From assembly GCA_050789445.1 (NCBI GenBank), contig JAILXR010000001.1:682001-746000 (forward strand): a stretch of DNA of 64,000 bases. The letters are read 5' to 3'. The notes under the pieces were generated by a model. It was not told where the DNA came from. It saw only the letters and a list, made by a program, of their open reading frames with translations, and made no database searches. The stretch's first letter is position 1. Every line of letters starts with the position of its first letter. Of this stretch, positions 18,308-26,093 are shown in pieces. The stretch is from JAWSVE01 sp050789445 (GTDB lineage Bacteria > Pseudomonadota > Gammaproteobacteria > Pseudomonadales > Cellvibrionaceae). A program made the position numbers and the translations under genes.

Positions 18308-18347
18308 TTGGGGCTCCCCACAAAATGCATATTTCGCTTCCTTAGGC

Positions 18348-18379
18348 TTGACTCCGGACTATGGTACGGCGGTTAGACT
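18348..18379 (+). promoter_or_regulatory. MerR-type promoter/operator 3
   Basis: TTGACT (18348-18353), a 20-base spacer containing CTCCGGA/GGTACGG, and TAGACT (18374-18379). It heads the main merTPAD operon. Confidence 0.85.
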
Positions 18380-18430
18380 GCGATCATCGGCGATCCATTC
18401 AGATCGGCTAAAAACGGAGGCGCAAGTTCG

Positions 18431-18784
18431 ATGTCAGATTCCAACAATCCCAACCGCTCATTAGTGTATGCGGGGCTAGCAGCTATTGGGGCCTCCCTGT
18501 GCTGTGTCGCTCCGGTCGTTTTACTGCTACTGGGTATTGGAGGGAGCTGGATAAGCACGCTGACAGCTATGGAACCCTACCGTCCCATTTTTGTTACAGC
18601 CGTTGTCGTTGTCCTGGCGATCGTGTTCCGCAAGCTCTACCTGGTTCCCGCATCCTGTGATGAAGAACAGGTTTGCGCCAACCCTGCCGTACAACGCAAC
18701 CAGCGCATTCTGTTCTGGGTGGTGTCCGCACTACTGCTGGTCTTGCTGCTGTTTCCCTATTACGGACAGATTTTTCTCAAATAA
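18431..18784 (+). CDS. merT: Mercuric ion importer MerT
   Basis: A 117-residue inner-membrane protein with three helices. The metal-relay pair C24-C25 lies in the first helix (GASLCCVAPVVLLLLGIGG). A second cysteine pair sits in the cytoplasmic loop (SCDEEQVC). It passes Hg(II) from periplasmic MerP to cytoplasmic MerA. The length and cysteine positions match classical MerT. It is the first gene after MerR-type promoter 3, followed by merP after 14 bases. Confidence 0.95.
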   Translation: MSDSNNPNRSLVYAGLAAIGASLCCVAPVVLLLLGIGGSWISTLTAMEPYRPIFVTAVVVVLAIVFRKLYLVPASCDEEQVCANPAVQRNQRILFWVVSALLLVLLLFPYYGQIFLK

Positions 18785-18798
18785 TCAAAGGAGGACTC

Positions 18799-19146
18799 AT
18801 GATGGTGACCAACCTACTTACCCTGCCTGGTCAGGCAAATGTTAAACGGATGCTTACTGTGCTGCTGGCGGCGCTGGTGCTGAGTTTGGGCGCTCTGTCT
18901 CTACCAGCCAAAGCGACGGAGGCCGCAACCACCGAGGTGGTGACGCTGGCGGTTGAGAACATGACTTGTGCCCTCTGTCCCTACACCGTGCGGAAATCAT
19001 TACAACAGGTAGAGGGGGTCGTGAATGCGGAGGTCGATTTTAGTAAGAAAACCGCCACGGTGGTTTTTGATCCTCAAAAAACAGGGGTGGAATCTCTGAC
19101 CCAGGCAACGACCCATGCGGGCTACCCATCTACGTTAAAACAATAA
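18799..19146 (+). CDS. merP: Periplasmic mercury-binding protein MerP
   Basis: A 115-residue protein with a signal peptide (about 15-40, ending near LPAKA) and a heavy-metal-associated domain with the motif MTCALCPYTV. It captures Hg(II) in the periplasm and hands it to MerT. ATG 18799 follows AAAGGAGG. It is somewhat longer than the usual 91 residues because of an extended leader, so a later start at GTG 18805 or ATG 18850 is possible. Confidence 0.94.
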   Translation: MMVTNLLTLPGQANVKRMLTVLLAALVLSLGALSLPAKATEAATTEVVTLAVENMTCALCPYTVRKSLQQVEGVVNAEVDFSKKTATVVFDPQKTGVESLTQATTHAGYPSTLKQ

Positions 19147-19158
19147 TCCAAAGGCCCT

Positions 19159-20610
19159 ATGATGAGTGAATCCCAATCCTGCTGTGCCCCGTCCAAAAAT
19201 GAACAGCTGCATGTTGCCATTATTGGCAGCGGCTCGTCGGCCTTCGCTTGTGCTATTCGGGCGGCGGAAGAAGGGGCACGTGTCACCCTGATTGAATCAG
19301 GGATGCTGGGTGGCTGCTGTGTCAACGTAGGCTGCGTCCCCTCAAAGATAATGATCCGTGCGGCGCAACTGGCACAACATCAGCGCCACAATCCTTTTCC
19401 GGGGCTGACTGACCGGGAACCCCAGATTGACCGCTCGCTGTTGGTACAGCAACAACAAGCTCGAGTCGAGGAGCTGCGAGGGGCCAAATACCAGAGCATA
19501 CTGGATAACAATCCCGCCCTGCGTCTGGTACAGGGTGTGGCTCACTTTGAGGATGCGCATACCCTGGTGGTCACTGACCACAAAGGCGGCACGCAAACGA
19601 TTGAAGCGGATCGGATTCTGATTGCGACCGGTGCCAAACAGTCCATCCCCCCGATACCGGGCCTGGAAGATACCCCATATTGGACCTCCACCGAAGCCTT
19701 GATCGCAGAGCAACTCCCTGAGCATTTGTTGGTCATCGGTTCTTCGGTGGTCGCCGTGGAGTTGGCCCAAGCCTACCGTCGCCTGGGTGCGCAGGTGACC
19801 CTGTTGGCACGTCATACCCTACTCTACAGCGAGGAGCCACAGTTGGGCGCGGGCCTCACCGACGCCTTCGAAGCCGAAGGAATGCATGTGCTCAATCACA
19901 CCCAAGCCAGCCGTGTATCCTTCCACGACGGAACGTTTATCCTGGAAACAAACACAGCCGATGGCAAAGCGGAGCGCCTTCAGGGGGATGCTCTGTTGAT
20001 CTCCACCGGGCGTGAGCCCAATACCGGCTCCCTGGAACTCGCAGCAGCCGGCGTTGAATCGGACAGCCGTGGCGCGATTCTGGTGGATGACCAACTGCGC
20101 ACCTCCGTGCCCCATATCTATGCGGCGGGTGACTGCTGCAATATGCCTCAATTTGTCTATGTGGCGGCAGCGGCGGGGACGCGGGCAGCGGTCAATATGA
20201 CCGGGGGCGAAGCCCGACTGGATCTGGCTACCATGCCGGCAGTGATCTTTACCGATCCCCAAGTGGCCACAGTGGGGCTAACCGAAGAAGAAGCGCAAGC
20301 GCAGGGAATCGAACCCCGCAGTCGCACATTGGGCCTGGAAAACGTTCCTCGGGCGCTGGCAAATTTTGAGACTCAGGGGTTCATCAAATTGGTGACTGAT
20401 GCGGGAAATGATCGCCTGATCGGTGCTCAGATTCTGGCGCCAGAGGCCGGGGAGATGATCCAGGCAGCGGTATTGGCCATTCACAGTGGCATGACGGTGC
20501 ATGACCTCGCTGATCGATTGTTCCCCTATTTGACCATGGTGGAAGGTCTGAAACTCTGTGCACAGACCTTTAAGAAAGATGTCAGTCAGCTTTCCTGTTG
20601 TGCTGGCTGA
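19159..20610 (+). CDS. merA: Mercuric reductase MerA
   Basis: A 483-residue flavoprotein disulfide oxidoreductase that reduces Hg(II) to volatile Hg(0) with NADPH. It has an FAD-binding GSGSSAFACAIRAAEEGA near residue 23, the redox pair C54-C59 in GGCCVNVGCVPSK, an NAD(P)-binding segment (VIGSSVVAVELAQAYRRLGA), a second FAD motif (PHIYAAGDC) and the C-terminal mercury-binding pair in LSCCAG. The N-terminal metal-binding NmerA domain is absent, as in many environmental MerA proteins. It is in the operon after merP (12 bases). Confidence 0.97.
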   Translation: MMSESQSCCAPSKNEQLHVAIIGSGSSAFACAIRAAEEGARVTLIESGMLGGCCVNVGCVPSKIMIRAAQLAQHQRHNPFPGLTDREPQIDRSLLVQQQQARVEELRGAKYQSILDNNPALRLVQGVAHFEDAHTLVVTDHKGGTQTIEADRILIATGAKQSIPPIPGLEDTPYWTSTEALIAEQLPEHLLVIGSSVVAVELAQAYRRLGAQVTLLARHTLLYSEEPQLGAGLTDAFEAEGMHVLNHTQASRVSFHDGTFILETNTADGKAERLQGDALLISTGREPNTGSLELAAAGVESDSRGAILVDDQLRTSVPHIYAAGDCCNMPQFVYVAAAAGTRAAVNMTGGEARLDLATMPAVIFTDPQVATVGLTEEEAQAQGIEPRSRTLGLENVPRALANFETQGFIKLVTDAGNDRLIGAQILAPEAGEMIQAAVLAIHSGMTVHDLADRLFPYLTMVEGLKLCAQTFKKDVSQLSCCAG

Positions 20611-20699
20611 TAAGTGAGTTATGAAAAGGTGTGATTGACGCCTGTGACCGCTCGATAGTGGCCACCGGGGTTAAATAACGAGGAACCCGAGGAGGGGGG

Positions 20700-21071
20700 A
20701 TGACTTCAGTTTTCCCAATGAGCATCTCTCAGTTGGCCAACGCGGCCGATACGTCGGTGTATGTCGTGCGTAACTATACCCTGGAGGGGTTGCTGGAGTG
20801 CCGGAAATCCCCCAACAATGGCTATGGCCTATACGAAGAGCCGGCACTGGAACGTCTACGCCTGATACGACGAGCCCTTGATGCGGGACTGTCACTCTGT
20901 GAAATCAGACCGCTGATCAAGGCGATCAGAGGGCGAGACCGTCAGGAAATGGTTTCGGTGATCGAGGTGCTGCACAACAAAATACAGGCGTCACAGCAGC
21001 GGCTAAGAAATCTTGATCAAGTCCTGATGCGACTGCCTGAACAGCCACATAAATACTTGAAAACGATCTGA
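20700..21071 (+). CDS. merD: MerD-type co-regulator
   Basis: A 123-residue MerR-family protein with an N-terminal winged helix (MSISQLANAADTSVYVVRNY) and the GYGL segment typical of MerD, but no mercury-binding cysteines at the C-terminus. MerD displaces MerR from the operator once mercury is removed. It starts at ATG 20700 after GAGGAGGGGGG and follows merA by 89 bases in the same direction. MerD is normally near the end of mer operons, which fits. Confidence 0.85.
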   Translation: MTSVFPMSISQLANAADTSVYVVRNYTLEGLLECRKSPNNGYGLYEEPALERLRLIRRALDAGLSLCEIRPLIKAIRGRDRQEMVSVIEVLHNKIQASQQRLRNLDQVLMRLPEQPHKYLKTI

Positions 21072-21091
21072 CGGTCAGAGAAGGAACAGTT

Positions 21092-21460
21092 ATGGAATCG
21101 CTTGTTAAACAGTTTGGCACCCTCTTTGCCACGGGCGTTACCGGGGCCTGTTGCCTGGGTCTGCCGATCATCCTGGGTGCTTTGGGCAGCGTGGGTTTGG
21201 GCTTCCTAATCAATGACCTGATTCTGCTACCGCTATTCTATGGTCTGCTGGCATGGAACCTGTGGGTGCTCTATCGACGTAACCAGGTGCATGCCCGTCG
21301 TGCTCCTTTTTGGCTGGCGGTGGTGGGGGCGGTTCTTGCCGGCGTCACTCTGTGGACACCGCTCTCCATAGTAGTCTTTGTCGGGTTGATACTGATTTTG
21401 GCGGGCAGTATTTGGGATTTTACCCTCACTCGAAAGGGACGTCCTGAATCGGCCTGTTAA
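21092..21460 (+). CDS. MerC-like mercury transporter
   Basis: A 122-residue protein with four hydrophobic segments. A vicinal pair lies in the first helix (TGACCLGLPIILGALGSVGL), matching the MerC/MerF-style relay cysteines, and the C-terminal SIWDFTLTRKGR resembles the end of MerC. It probably imports Hg(II) as an alternative to MerT. It lacks the second cytoplasmic cysteine pair of classical MerC, apart from a single cysteine as the last residue. Confidence 0.7.
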   Translation: MESLVKQFGTLFATGVTGACCLGLPIILGALGSVGLGFLINDLILLPLFYGLLAWNLWVLYRRNQVHARRAPFWLAVVGAVLAGVTLWTPLSIVVFVGLILILAGSIWDFTLTRKGRPESAC

Positions 21461-21525
21461 CCCGGTAAGATGGACCTTGTAGTTCTCAGATACATGACGA
21501 CAAACCACTAGTCAAAGGAAGCACT

Positions 21526-22065
21526 ATGAAACGGTTAACCATTATTTTCGCCCTACTGGCGACCCTGCTGTCATGGAGCAGTCTTGTTCAGGCAGAACCG
21601 GCAAAAGAACGCCTGTTTGTGCACCTGAAAACCAGCCTGAAGCACGATGATGCGCAAATCTGTGTAGCCTATAACATCATCTGGGCCGCCTTGCGCTCCG
21701 GTATGGCTGTCGATGTGATGGTCGATGCCGACGCCATTAACACCTTCAAAACAGGCATGCTCTCCGATAAGGATTCCATTCAGGATTACGACATCCCCGA
21801 CAACCTGCGGCAAGCGATGAGCGAGCAGTTCTCGCTCCCCTTGGCTGAAGTCCCCCAGACCTACGGTGATTACCTGATCAAGCTCAATGAGGAAGGGGCG
21901 AGCTTCTATATCAACAAGGGGTTTCTGATCGTCTCGAAGATCGCCCCAAATCCGGACCAGGACCTGGGTAAGATTGCGGCGTACGCAGCGAAAATTTTTC
22001 AACCGGTTTCATTGCTGGAAATGGTCGAAATCCGGAAAAAAGCGCTGTTTGATTACTCATTTTAA
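21526..22065 (+). CDS. Exported DsrE-like protein
   Basis: A 179-residue protein with a clear signal peptide (cleavage near LVQA) and a mature domain like the DsrE/DsrF fold (RLFVHLKTSLKHDDAQICVA, GMAVDVMVDADAI). DsrE proteins often carry sulfur on a conserved cysteine. Only one cysteine is seen here (in AQICVA), not at the typical place, so a persulfide role is uncertain. It sits in line with the mer operon between the MerC-like gene and the CopZ-like gene, suggesting a periplasmic thiol or metal-handling role. Confidence 0.65.
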   Translation: MKRLTIIFALLATLLSWSSLVQAEPAKERLFVHLKTSLKHDDAQICVAYNIIWAALRSGMAVDVMVDADAINTFKTGMLSDKDSIQDYDIPDNLRQAMSEQFSLPLAEVPQTYGDYLIKLNEEGASFYINKGFLIVSKIAPNPDQDLGKIAAYAAKIFQPVSLLEMVEIRKKALFDYSF

Positions 22066-22169
22066 TTCGCGCGGTAATGGCCAACACAACGAGTTATTGC
22101 TTTAAGGAAAAGGTTGGGCGTTGTCGGGCAATATTCTTATCCATATATTTATTCTCTTGAGGTCGTCAA

Positions 22170-22613
22170 ATGGGTAACTGTTGTTCAGGTAAAGCGGATA
22201 AGTCTTTATCGGTAAACCAAGTCGTTATGTGCCCATCATGCCAAGCTCGTTCAAAAAGTGTGGGGCTGATGACGCTATTACATCAGGTCAAGGCGCCGTT
22301 GAACCGAAGCTTGTCAGACAAAGCCTATTTCTTCTGCGCTCAAGTTGATTGCGATACTGTCTATTTCTCGCTGGATGGCCTGCGTTTAAACAGGGAGCAA
22401 GTGCGAGAACCAGTCGGTCAAAAGTCAGAGGATCCGGAACGCACGCTCTGCTATTGCTTCGATATCTCCGACGCCATGGTTTCGGACGAGATACGGCTGA
22501 CTGGCACCAGCAGCAGCAAGGCCTTTGTGGTGGAACAAACCAAGATCAAGAACTGCGCGTGTGATATCCGAAACCCTTCAGGCCGGTGCTGCCTCAAAGA
22601 ATTTCCAAAATGA
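22170..22613 (+). CDS. CopZ-like Fe-S/zinc protein (BFD-type cysteine motif)
   Basis: A 147-residue cytoplasmic protein rich in cysteine: C4-C5 at the N-terminus, CPSC, CAQVDC, CYCFDI and KNCACDIRNPSGRCC. The arrangement resembles the N-terminal domain of Archaeoglobus-type CopZ, which binds zinc and a [2Fe-2S] cluster, without the following metal chaperone domain. It overlaps merB by 4 bases (ATGA), so the two are translationally coupled. A metal-relay or redox role with MerB is inferred. Confidence 0.68.
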   Translation: MGNCCSGKADKSLSVNQVVMCPSCQARSKSVGLMTLLHQVKAPLNRSLSDKAYFFCAQVDCDTVYFSLDGLRLNREQVREPVGQKSEDPERTLCYCFDISDAMVSDEIRLTGTSSSKAFVVEQTKIKNCACDIRNPSGRCCLKEFPK

Positions 22614-23266
22614 CCGAATATTCACAACCTCCCCAGGCGCTAGCTGACGCGCTGCTTTCTCAATTACCGACGTTATCCCTGGAGGAGCAAAAGGTGTCTC
22701 TGGCAATCTATCGATTGTTGGCTGAGGGCGAACCTGTAAGCCAGGAACGCTTGGCTAAGGCGGTAGTTATGCCGGTAAACCATCTGCAACACATGCTTGA
22801 AGACTGGACGGGTATTTACTTCGACGAAGCCCAGCAAATCACGGGGTATTGGGGACTCTCTTTAAAGCCCACTCCGCATAAGATGCAAGTAAAGGGGGTC
22901 TATCTCTATGCCTGGTGTGCTTGGGATACGCTGTTTATACCCGAGATTTTAGGTGAAACCGTGGAGGTTGAATCACTCGCTCCGGGTGAGCAGTCGACGA
23001 TTCAGTTACATGTCAGTCCTGGACTGGTTGAGGCGGTTTCGCCTCAAGAGGCGGTCCTGTCATTTATGCTGCCGGACAAAAAGTCTCTTGAACAGGACGT
23101 GATTTGTAATTTCTGCCACTACGTCCATTTCTTCCCATCGACCGAAAAGGCTGAAGACTGGATCCGGGACTATCCAAGAACGTTCGTAATATCTCTTGAT
23201 GAAGGCTCGCATATCGCCCGGCTCAAAAACGAGAGTCAGTATGCCGGTACGTTAACGGCATACTGA
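22610..23266 (+). CDS. merB: Organomercurial lyase MerB
   Basis: A 218-residue MerB, which cleaves carbon-mercury bonds and yields Hg(II) for MerA. The catalytic residues are visible: C103 and D106 in AWCAWDTLF, and C166 in ICNFCHYVHF. The 63-residue spacing between the cysteines equals that of C96 and C159 in the reference enzyme. A further C169 is present. The N-terminal winged-helix-like domain is intact. The start at ATG 22610 overlaps the stop of the CopZ-like gene. Its presence makes the locus broad-spectrum. Confidence 0.94.
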   Translation: MTEYSQPPQALADALLSQLPTLSLEEQKVSLAIYRLLAEGEPVSQERLAKAVVMPVNHLQHMLEDWTGIYFDEAQQITGYWGLSLKPTPHKMQVKGVYLYAWCAWDTLFIPEILGETVEVESLAPGEQSTIQLHVSPGLVEAVSPQEAVLSFMLPDKKSLEQDVICNFCHYVHFFPSTEKAEDWIRDYPRTFVISLDEGSHIARLKNESQYAGTLTAY

Positions 23267-23294
23267 CTTTCCCAATAAAGCGGTTTTGGCAACG

Positions 23295-23648
23295 ATGGAA
23301 CAAAAGCGTCACAGCCTTAGTATCGGACGTTTAGCGGCGTTGACTCACTGCAACATAGAGACGATTCGGTACTATGAAAAGATTGAACTCCTGTCGCAAC
23401 CGTTAAGAACACAGGGTGGTCACCGGCTCTATGATGAAACCTCACAGGAACAGCTTGTGCTCATCTGCCAAGCGCGCTCACTCGGCTTCCAGATAGCCGA
23501 GATCCGCGATCTGCTGTGCTTGGTGGGTGGACACTATCCTGCTGACGAGTCCGCAGAAAGAGCAACTGAATACGTTAGTGCCATCCGCTTAAAAATCAGA
23601 GCGTTGCGATCACTGCAGCATTCTTTGGAGGCGATCGCTTTCGAGTGA
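23295..23648 (+). CDS. MerR-family regulator, probably truncated at the C-terminus
   Basis: A 117-residue MerR-family protein with an intact winged helix (LSIGRLAALTHCNIETIRYY) and GGHRLYDE. The C-terminal metal-binding cysteines usual for Zn or Hg regulators are missing, and the protein ends abruptly at AFE. The 3' end abuts the broken DUF3047 gene on the other strand, which suggests a deletion removed the end of both. ATG 23295 is chosen over a TTG at 23286. It may be non-functional or may bind DNA without sensing metal. Confidence 0.7.
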   Translation: MEQKRHSLSIGRLAALTHCNIETIRYYEKIELLSQPLRTQGGHRLYDETSQEQLVLICQARSLGFQIAEIRDLLCLVGGHYPADESAERATEYVSAIRLKIRALRSLQHSLEAIAFE

Positions 23649-23864
23649 GGCGGTACCCTCGCTAAGGGCACAGAGTGCCTTGCCCTGCCCAGTTTCTGTC
23701 ACGCGATAGATCGCCTGCCCCTTAAAGGACTTCTCCTGCCAGCCGTTGAGATCCCCTTAGGAGAAAGCACTCACACTCAGGATGGCAGCCGTGTTGGCGG
23801 CCGGGGTCATCGCGCAGCCCGCGAGCGTTATAAGCAGCAGGGAAATCAGGGCAAACTGATACAT
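23649..23864 (-). pseudogene. Broken DUF3047-type lipoprotein gene
   Basis: From the ATG at 23864, the minus strand encodes a lipoprotein leader with lipobox LAGC, is stopped by TAA at 23757-23759, and continues in the same frame with GDLNGWQEKSFKGQAIYRVT, typical of the start of DUF3047 domains. It is then lost at the junction with the MerR-family gene. It is therefore both nonsense-mutated and 3'-truncated. Confidence 0.65.
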
Positions 23865-24031
23865 TGATAGAGCCCCAAGAATCTGGTTCATGCAGTCAGC
23901 CCACAGCATATATGGCGAGCTGCAGACTGTTAATGCGTAGATGGCAACAGCCCAATCCCGACAACTAATATCCCTTAAGGGCCTGGCTAGAATCCGTTTC
24001 GGTTTTTCTCTAAAAACTCTCCAATTTTCAC

Positions 24032-24063
24032 TTTACTCCGTACCTAAATACGGCGTTTATCAT
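24032..24063 (+). promoter_or_regulatory. MerR-type promoter/operator 4 (cytochrome operon)
   Basis: TTTACT (24032-24037) and TATCAT (24058-24063) are separated by exactly 20 bases. Between them is the dyad ACTCCGTA/ATACGG, as in promoter 1. It lies about 170 bases before the DUF302 gene and implies that the cytochrome operon answers to MerR. Confidence 0.8.
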
Positions 24064-24235
24064 ATTTATGATGGTGCTTCGTTGGACTGGATAACGAAAT
24101 CAATTTCGATGTCTGGCGTCGCGATGCACCATTTGACGGGATGAGTCCTATCCCCGATAAGCAAATGTGGAAAACGCCCCTCATCAGGCAAGCCCTTAGT
24201 CTTTCAATCAAACTTATAGATCGAGAGTGCACACC

Positions 24236-24718
24236 ATGACCCATTTATCCAAGATGCAGAAGCATCTTTCCGCGTTGATCTGGACGCTGTTTCTATTGGC
24301 AGGTCTGTCGCTGACGGCCCACGCCGCGGAGCAACAGCCGCTTATACTGGAATCGTCCAAATCATTTACCGATACCGTAAGCGGCATCAAAGCCGCAATT
24401 AAGAAGAAAGGACTCGCCATCATCTTCGAAGCCAACCATAAGAATATGGTTGAGATGGTTGGCGGTACGGAAACACCCAGTCTCACCATTGGCTTTGCCA
24501 AGCCTCAGATGGGTCAAAAGGTACTGTCGATCGAGCCTTTGGCGGGTATCGAAATGCCGATGCGGGTTGCCATTCGGGAGCTAAAGGATGGGAAAGTCTA
24601 TGTAATCTACTACCAGCCTTCACGAATGTTTGCCCACTATCAGAACCCCAAGCTGGATAAGCTAGGCAAGAAAATGGACAAAATGGTTGGCTCGCTCGCT
24701 AAGGCTGGTACTGAATAA
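24236..24718 (+). CDS. Exported DUF302-family protein
   Basis: A 160-residue protein with a signal peptide (cleavage near AHAAEQ) and a DUF302 domain: KSFTDTVSGIKAAIKKKGLA, FANPK-like GFAKPQMG, and the PMRVAIRELKDGKVYVIYYQ strand pair. The biochemical role of DUF302 is unknown; members often occur with redox or metal-stress genes. ATG 24236 was chosen, with GAGAG 8 bases upstream; a GTG at 24227 would add three residues. It is the first gene of an operon headed by MerR-type promoter 4, 21 bases before the pentaheme cytochrome. Confidence 0.8.
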   Translation: MTHLSKMQKHLSALIWTLFLLAGLSLTAHAAEQQPLILESSKSFTDTVSGIKAAIKKKGLAIIFEANHKNMVEMVGGTETPSLTIGFAKPQMGQKVLSIEPLAGIEMPMRVAIRELKDGKVYVIYYQPSRMFAHYQNPKLDKLGKKMDKMVGSLAKAGTE

Positions 24719-24739
24719 GAGCCAAACGGAGGCGCCGCC

Positions 24740-26092
24740 ATGAAAATACGTTCACATAATCTCCTGGCTGGCGTCATCCTGCCATGGCTGATAGCGGGTG
24801 GGGTGGCTTCGGCACAGGAAGCTTCATCCCAAGCCCATGCCAAGCTCACCGTCACCAGTCCGCCAGAAGCCTGTCAGGGCTGCCATGAGAATATTTTCGA
24901 TGAGTGGAAGGACTCCTTTCACGCCAAGGCCACAACCAGTCCCGCCTTTCGGGGGATGTTCACCCTGTTCGATTTCAGCACTCAGGGGCAGTCTGTTCCT
25001 GAGTGTTTGAACTGCCATGCTACCGACACCAAGCTATCTGGCGATTATGAAGGCATGCGCCAGGCGATACTGGCGGATGAACCCAACACCCGGGGCGTCA
25101 CCTGCACTGCCTGCCACGCGATGCGAGCCGTCAAGGATATTCCCGAGCTGCTTGTGCCGGCCCAGATCAGCCCGGTTAAATTGCCGATGCATAATGTAGA
25201 GCGCTCAGACCTGTTTAAAAAGGAGGTCATGTGCTCTGCCTGTCACGACTACAACAACTCGCATGCCGCCAAGGGAGATTGGGAGAAAGGCGTGGCTTGC
25301 TGCGATACCAACCGGGATTTTCGCAAGACCGAAATGGCCAAGCAAGGAGTCACCTGCCAGACCTGTCATATGGCACCAGGGCTGGAAGAGGATCCTTCAG
25401 CCTGGAAAAAGGCGCTGACGGCATCTACCAGCCTGAAAGACCGCCTGCTGCGCCTGGTTAATCTGGACCGCTATGCCGAGAAGCGGGAGTGGACTGGTCA
25501 TCGGTTTCCCGGGAGTCATGATGCTGAGATGGTGAAGACCGCCGTTGAGACCGATTTTCGGGTTCAGCAGAGCCATGATCAAATTGCCATTCAAGTGAGT
25601 TTAAAAAATCTGATTGGACATTCGATCCCGAATGGCTGCCCGCCGCGTGCACGCATGTTCCTCAGGATCTGGATGGAGGATGAGGACGGCTTCGAAATCG
25701 ACAGCCATGAAGTGGAATACGGGTTCAACTTCAAAGACAAGGACGGCTTTGAGCCGGCCATGGTAGAGGCGGCGGTATCGCGAGGGTTTGACCACGTGCT
25801 GGAAGCGGAGTCCACCGACTTGGTTGAGGTCGAGTTCCCAATACCGGAGGACGAAGTGCCCGTGATTACCAAGGCCAGCCTGACCTATACCTACTTCGTC
25901 ATGCCCCCTGCCGATGCGCAGAACCGCATGCAGCAAGGACTGATCCGGCGTATCAAAGCGGGTACGCCGGAAGAGAAGGATTTCATCCTCAATACCGAGA
26001 TTCCGGGCAGGATGGCTGCGATGAACCGGCTGGCCAGCGCCTACCCCCCGGTGCTGATGTGGCATGCCGAGCAAGAGTTGGAGGGGCGTTAA
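24740..26092 (+). CDS. Pentaheme cytochrome c
   Basis: A 450-residue exported protein with signal peptide (about 1-25). Five CxxCH heme sites lie at residues about 45, 89, 122, 165 and 206 (CQGCH, CLNCH, CTACH, CSACH, CQTCH). The C-terminal 200 residues form a beta-rich, heme-free domain. The layout resembles cytochrome c554/multiheme family proteins that carry electrons in the periplasm. A CC pair at 187-188 between the fourth and fifth hemes is an additional potential metal site. It is followed by the tetraheme-b gene with a 1-base gap. A role in mercury redox chemistry is suggested only by the upstream operator. Confidence 0.88.
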   Translation: MKIRSHNLLAGVILPWLIAGGVASAQEASSQAHAKLTVTSPPEACQGCHENIFDEWKDSFHAKATTSPAFRGMFTLFDFSTQGQSVPECLNCHATDTKLSGDYEGMRQAILADEPNTRGVTCTACHAMRAVKDIPELLVPAQISPVKLPMHNVERSDLFKKEVMCSACHDYNNSHAAKGDWEKGVACCDTNRDFRKTEMAKQGVTCQTCHMAPGLEEDPSAWKKALTASTSLKDRLLRLVNLDRYAEKREWTGHRFPGSHDAEMVKTAVETDFRVQQSHDQIAIQVSLKNLIGHSIPNGCPPRARMFLRIWMEDEDGFEIDSHEVEYGFNFKDKDGFEPAMVEAAVSRGFDHVLEAESTDLVEVEFPIPEDEVPVITKASLTYTYFVMPPADAQNRMQQGLIRRIKAGTPEEKDFILNTEIPGRMAAMNRLASAYPPVLMWHAEQELEGR

Positions 26093-26093
26093 G

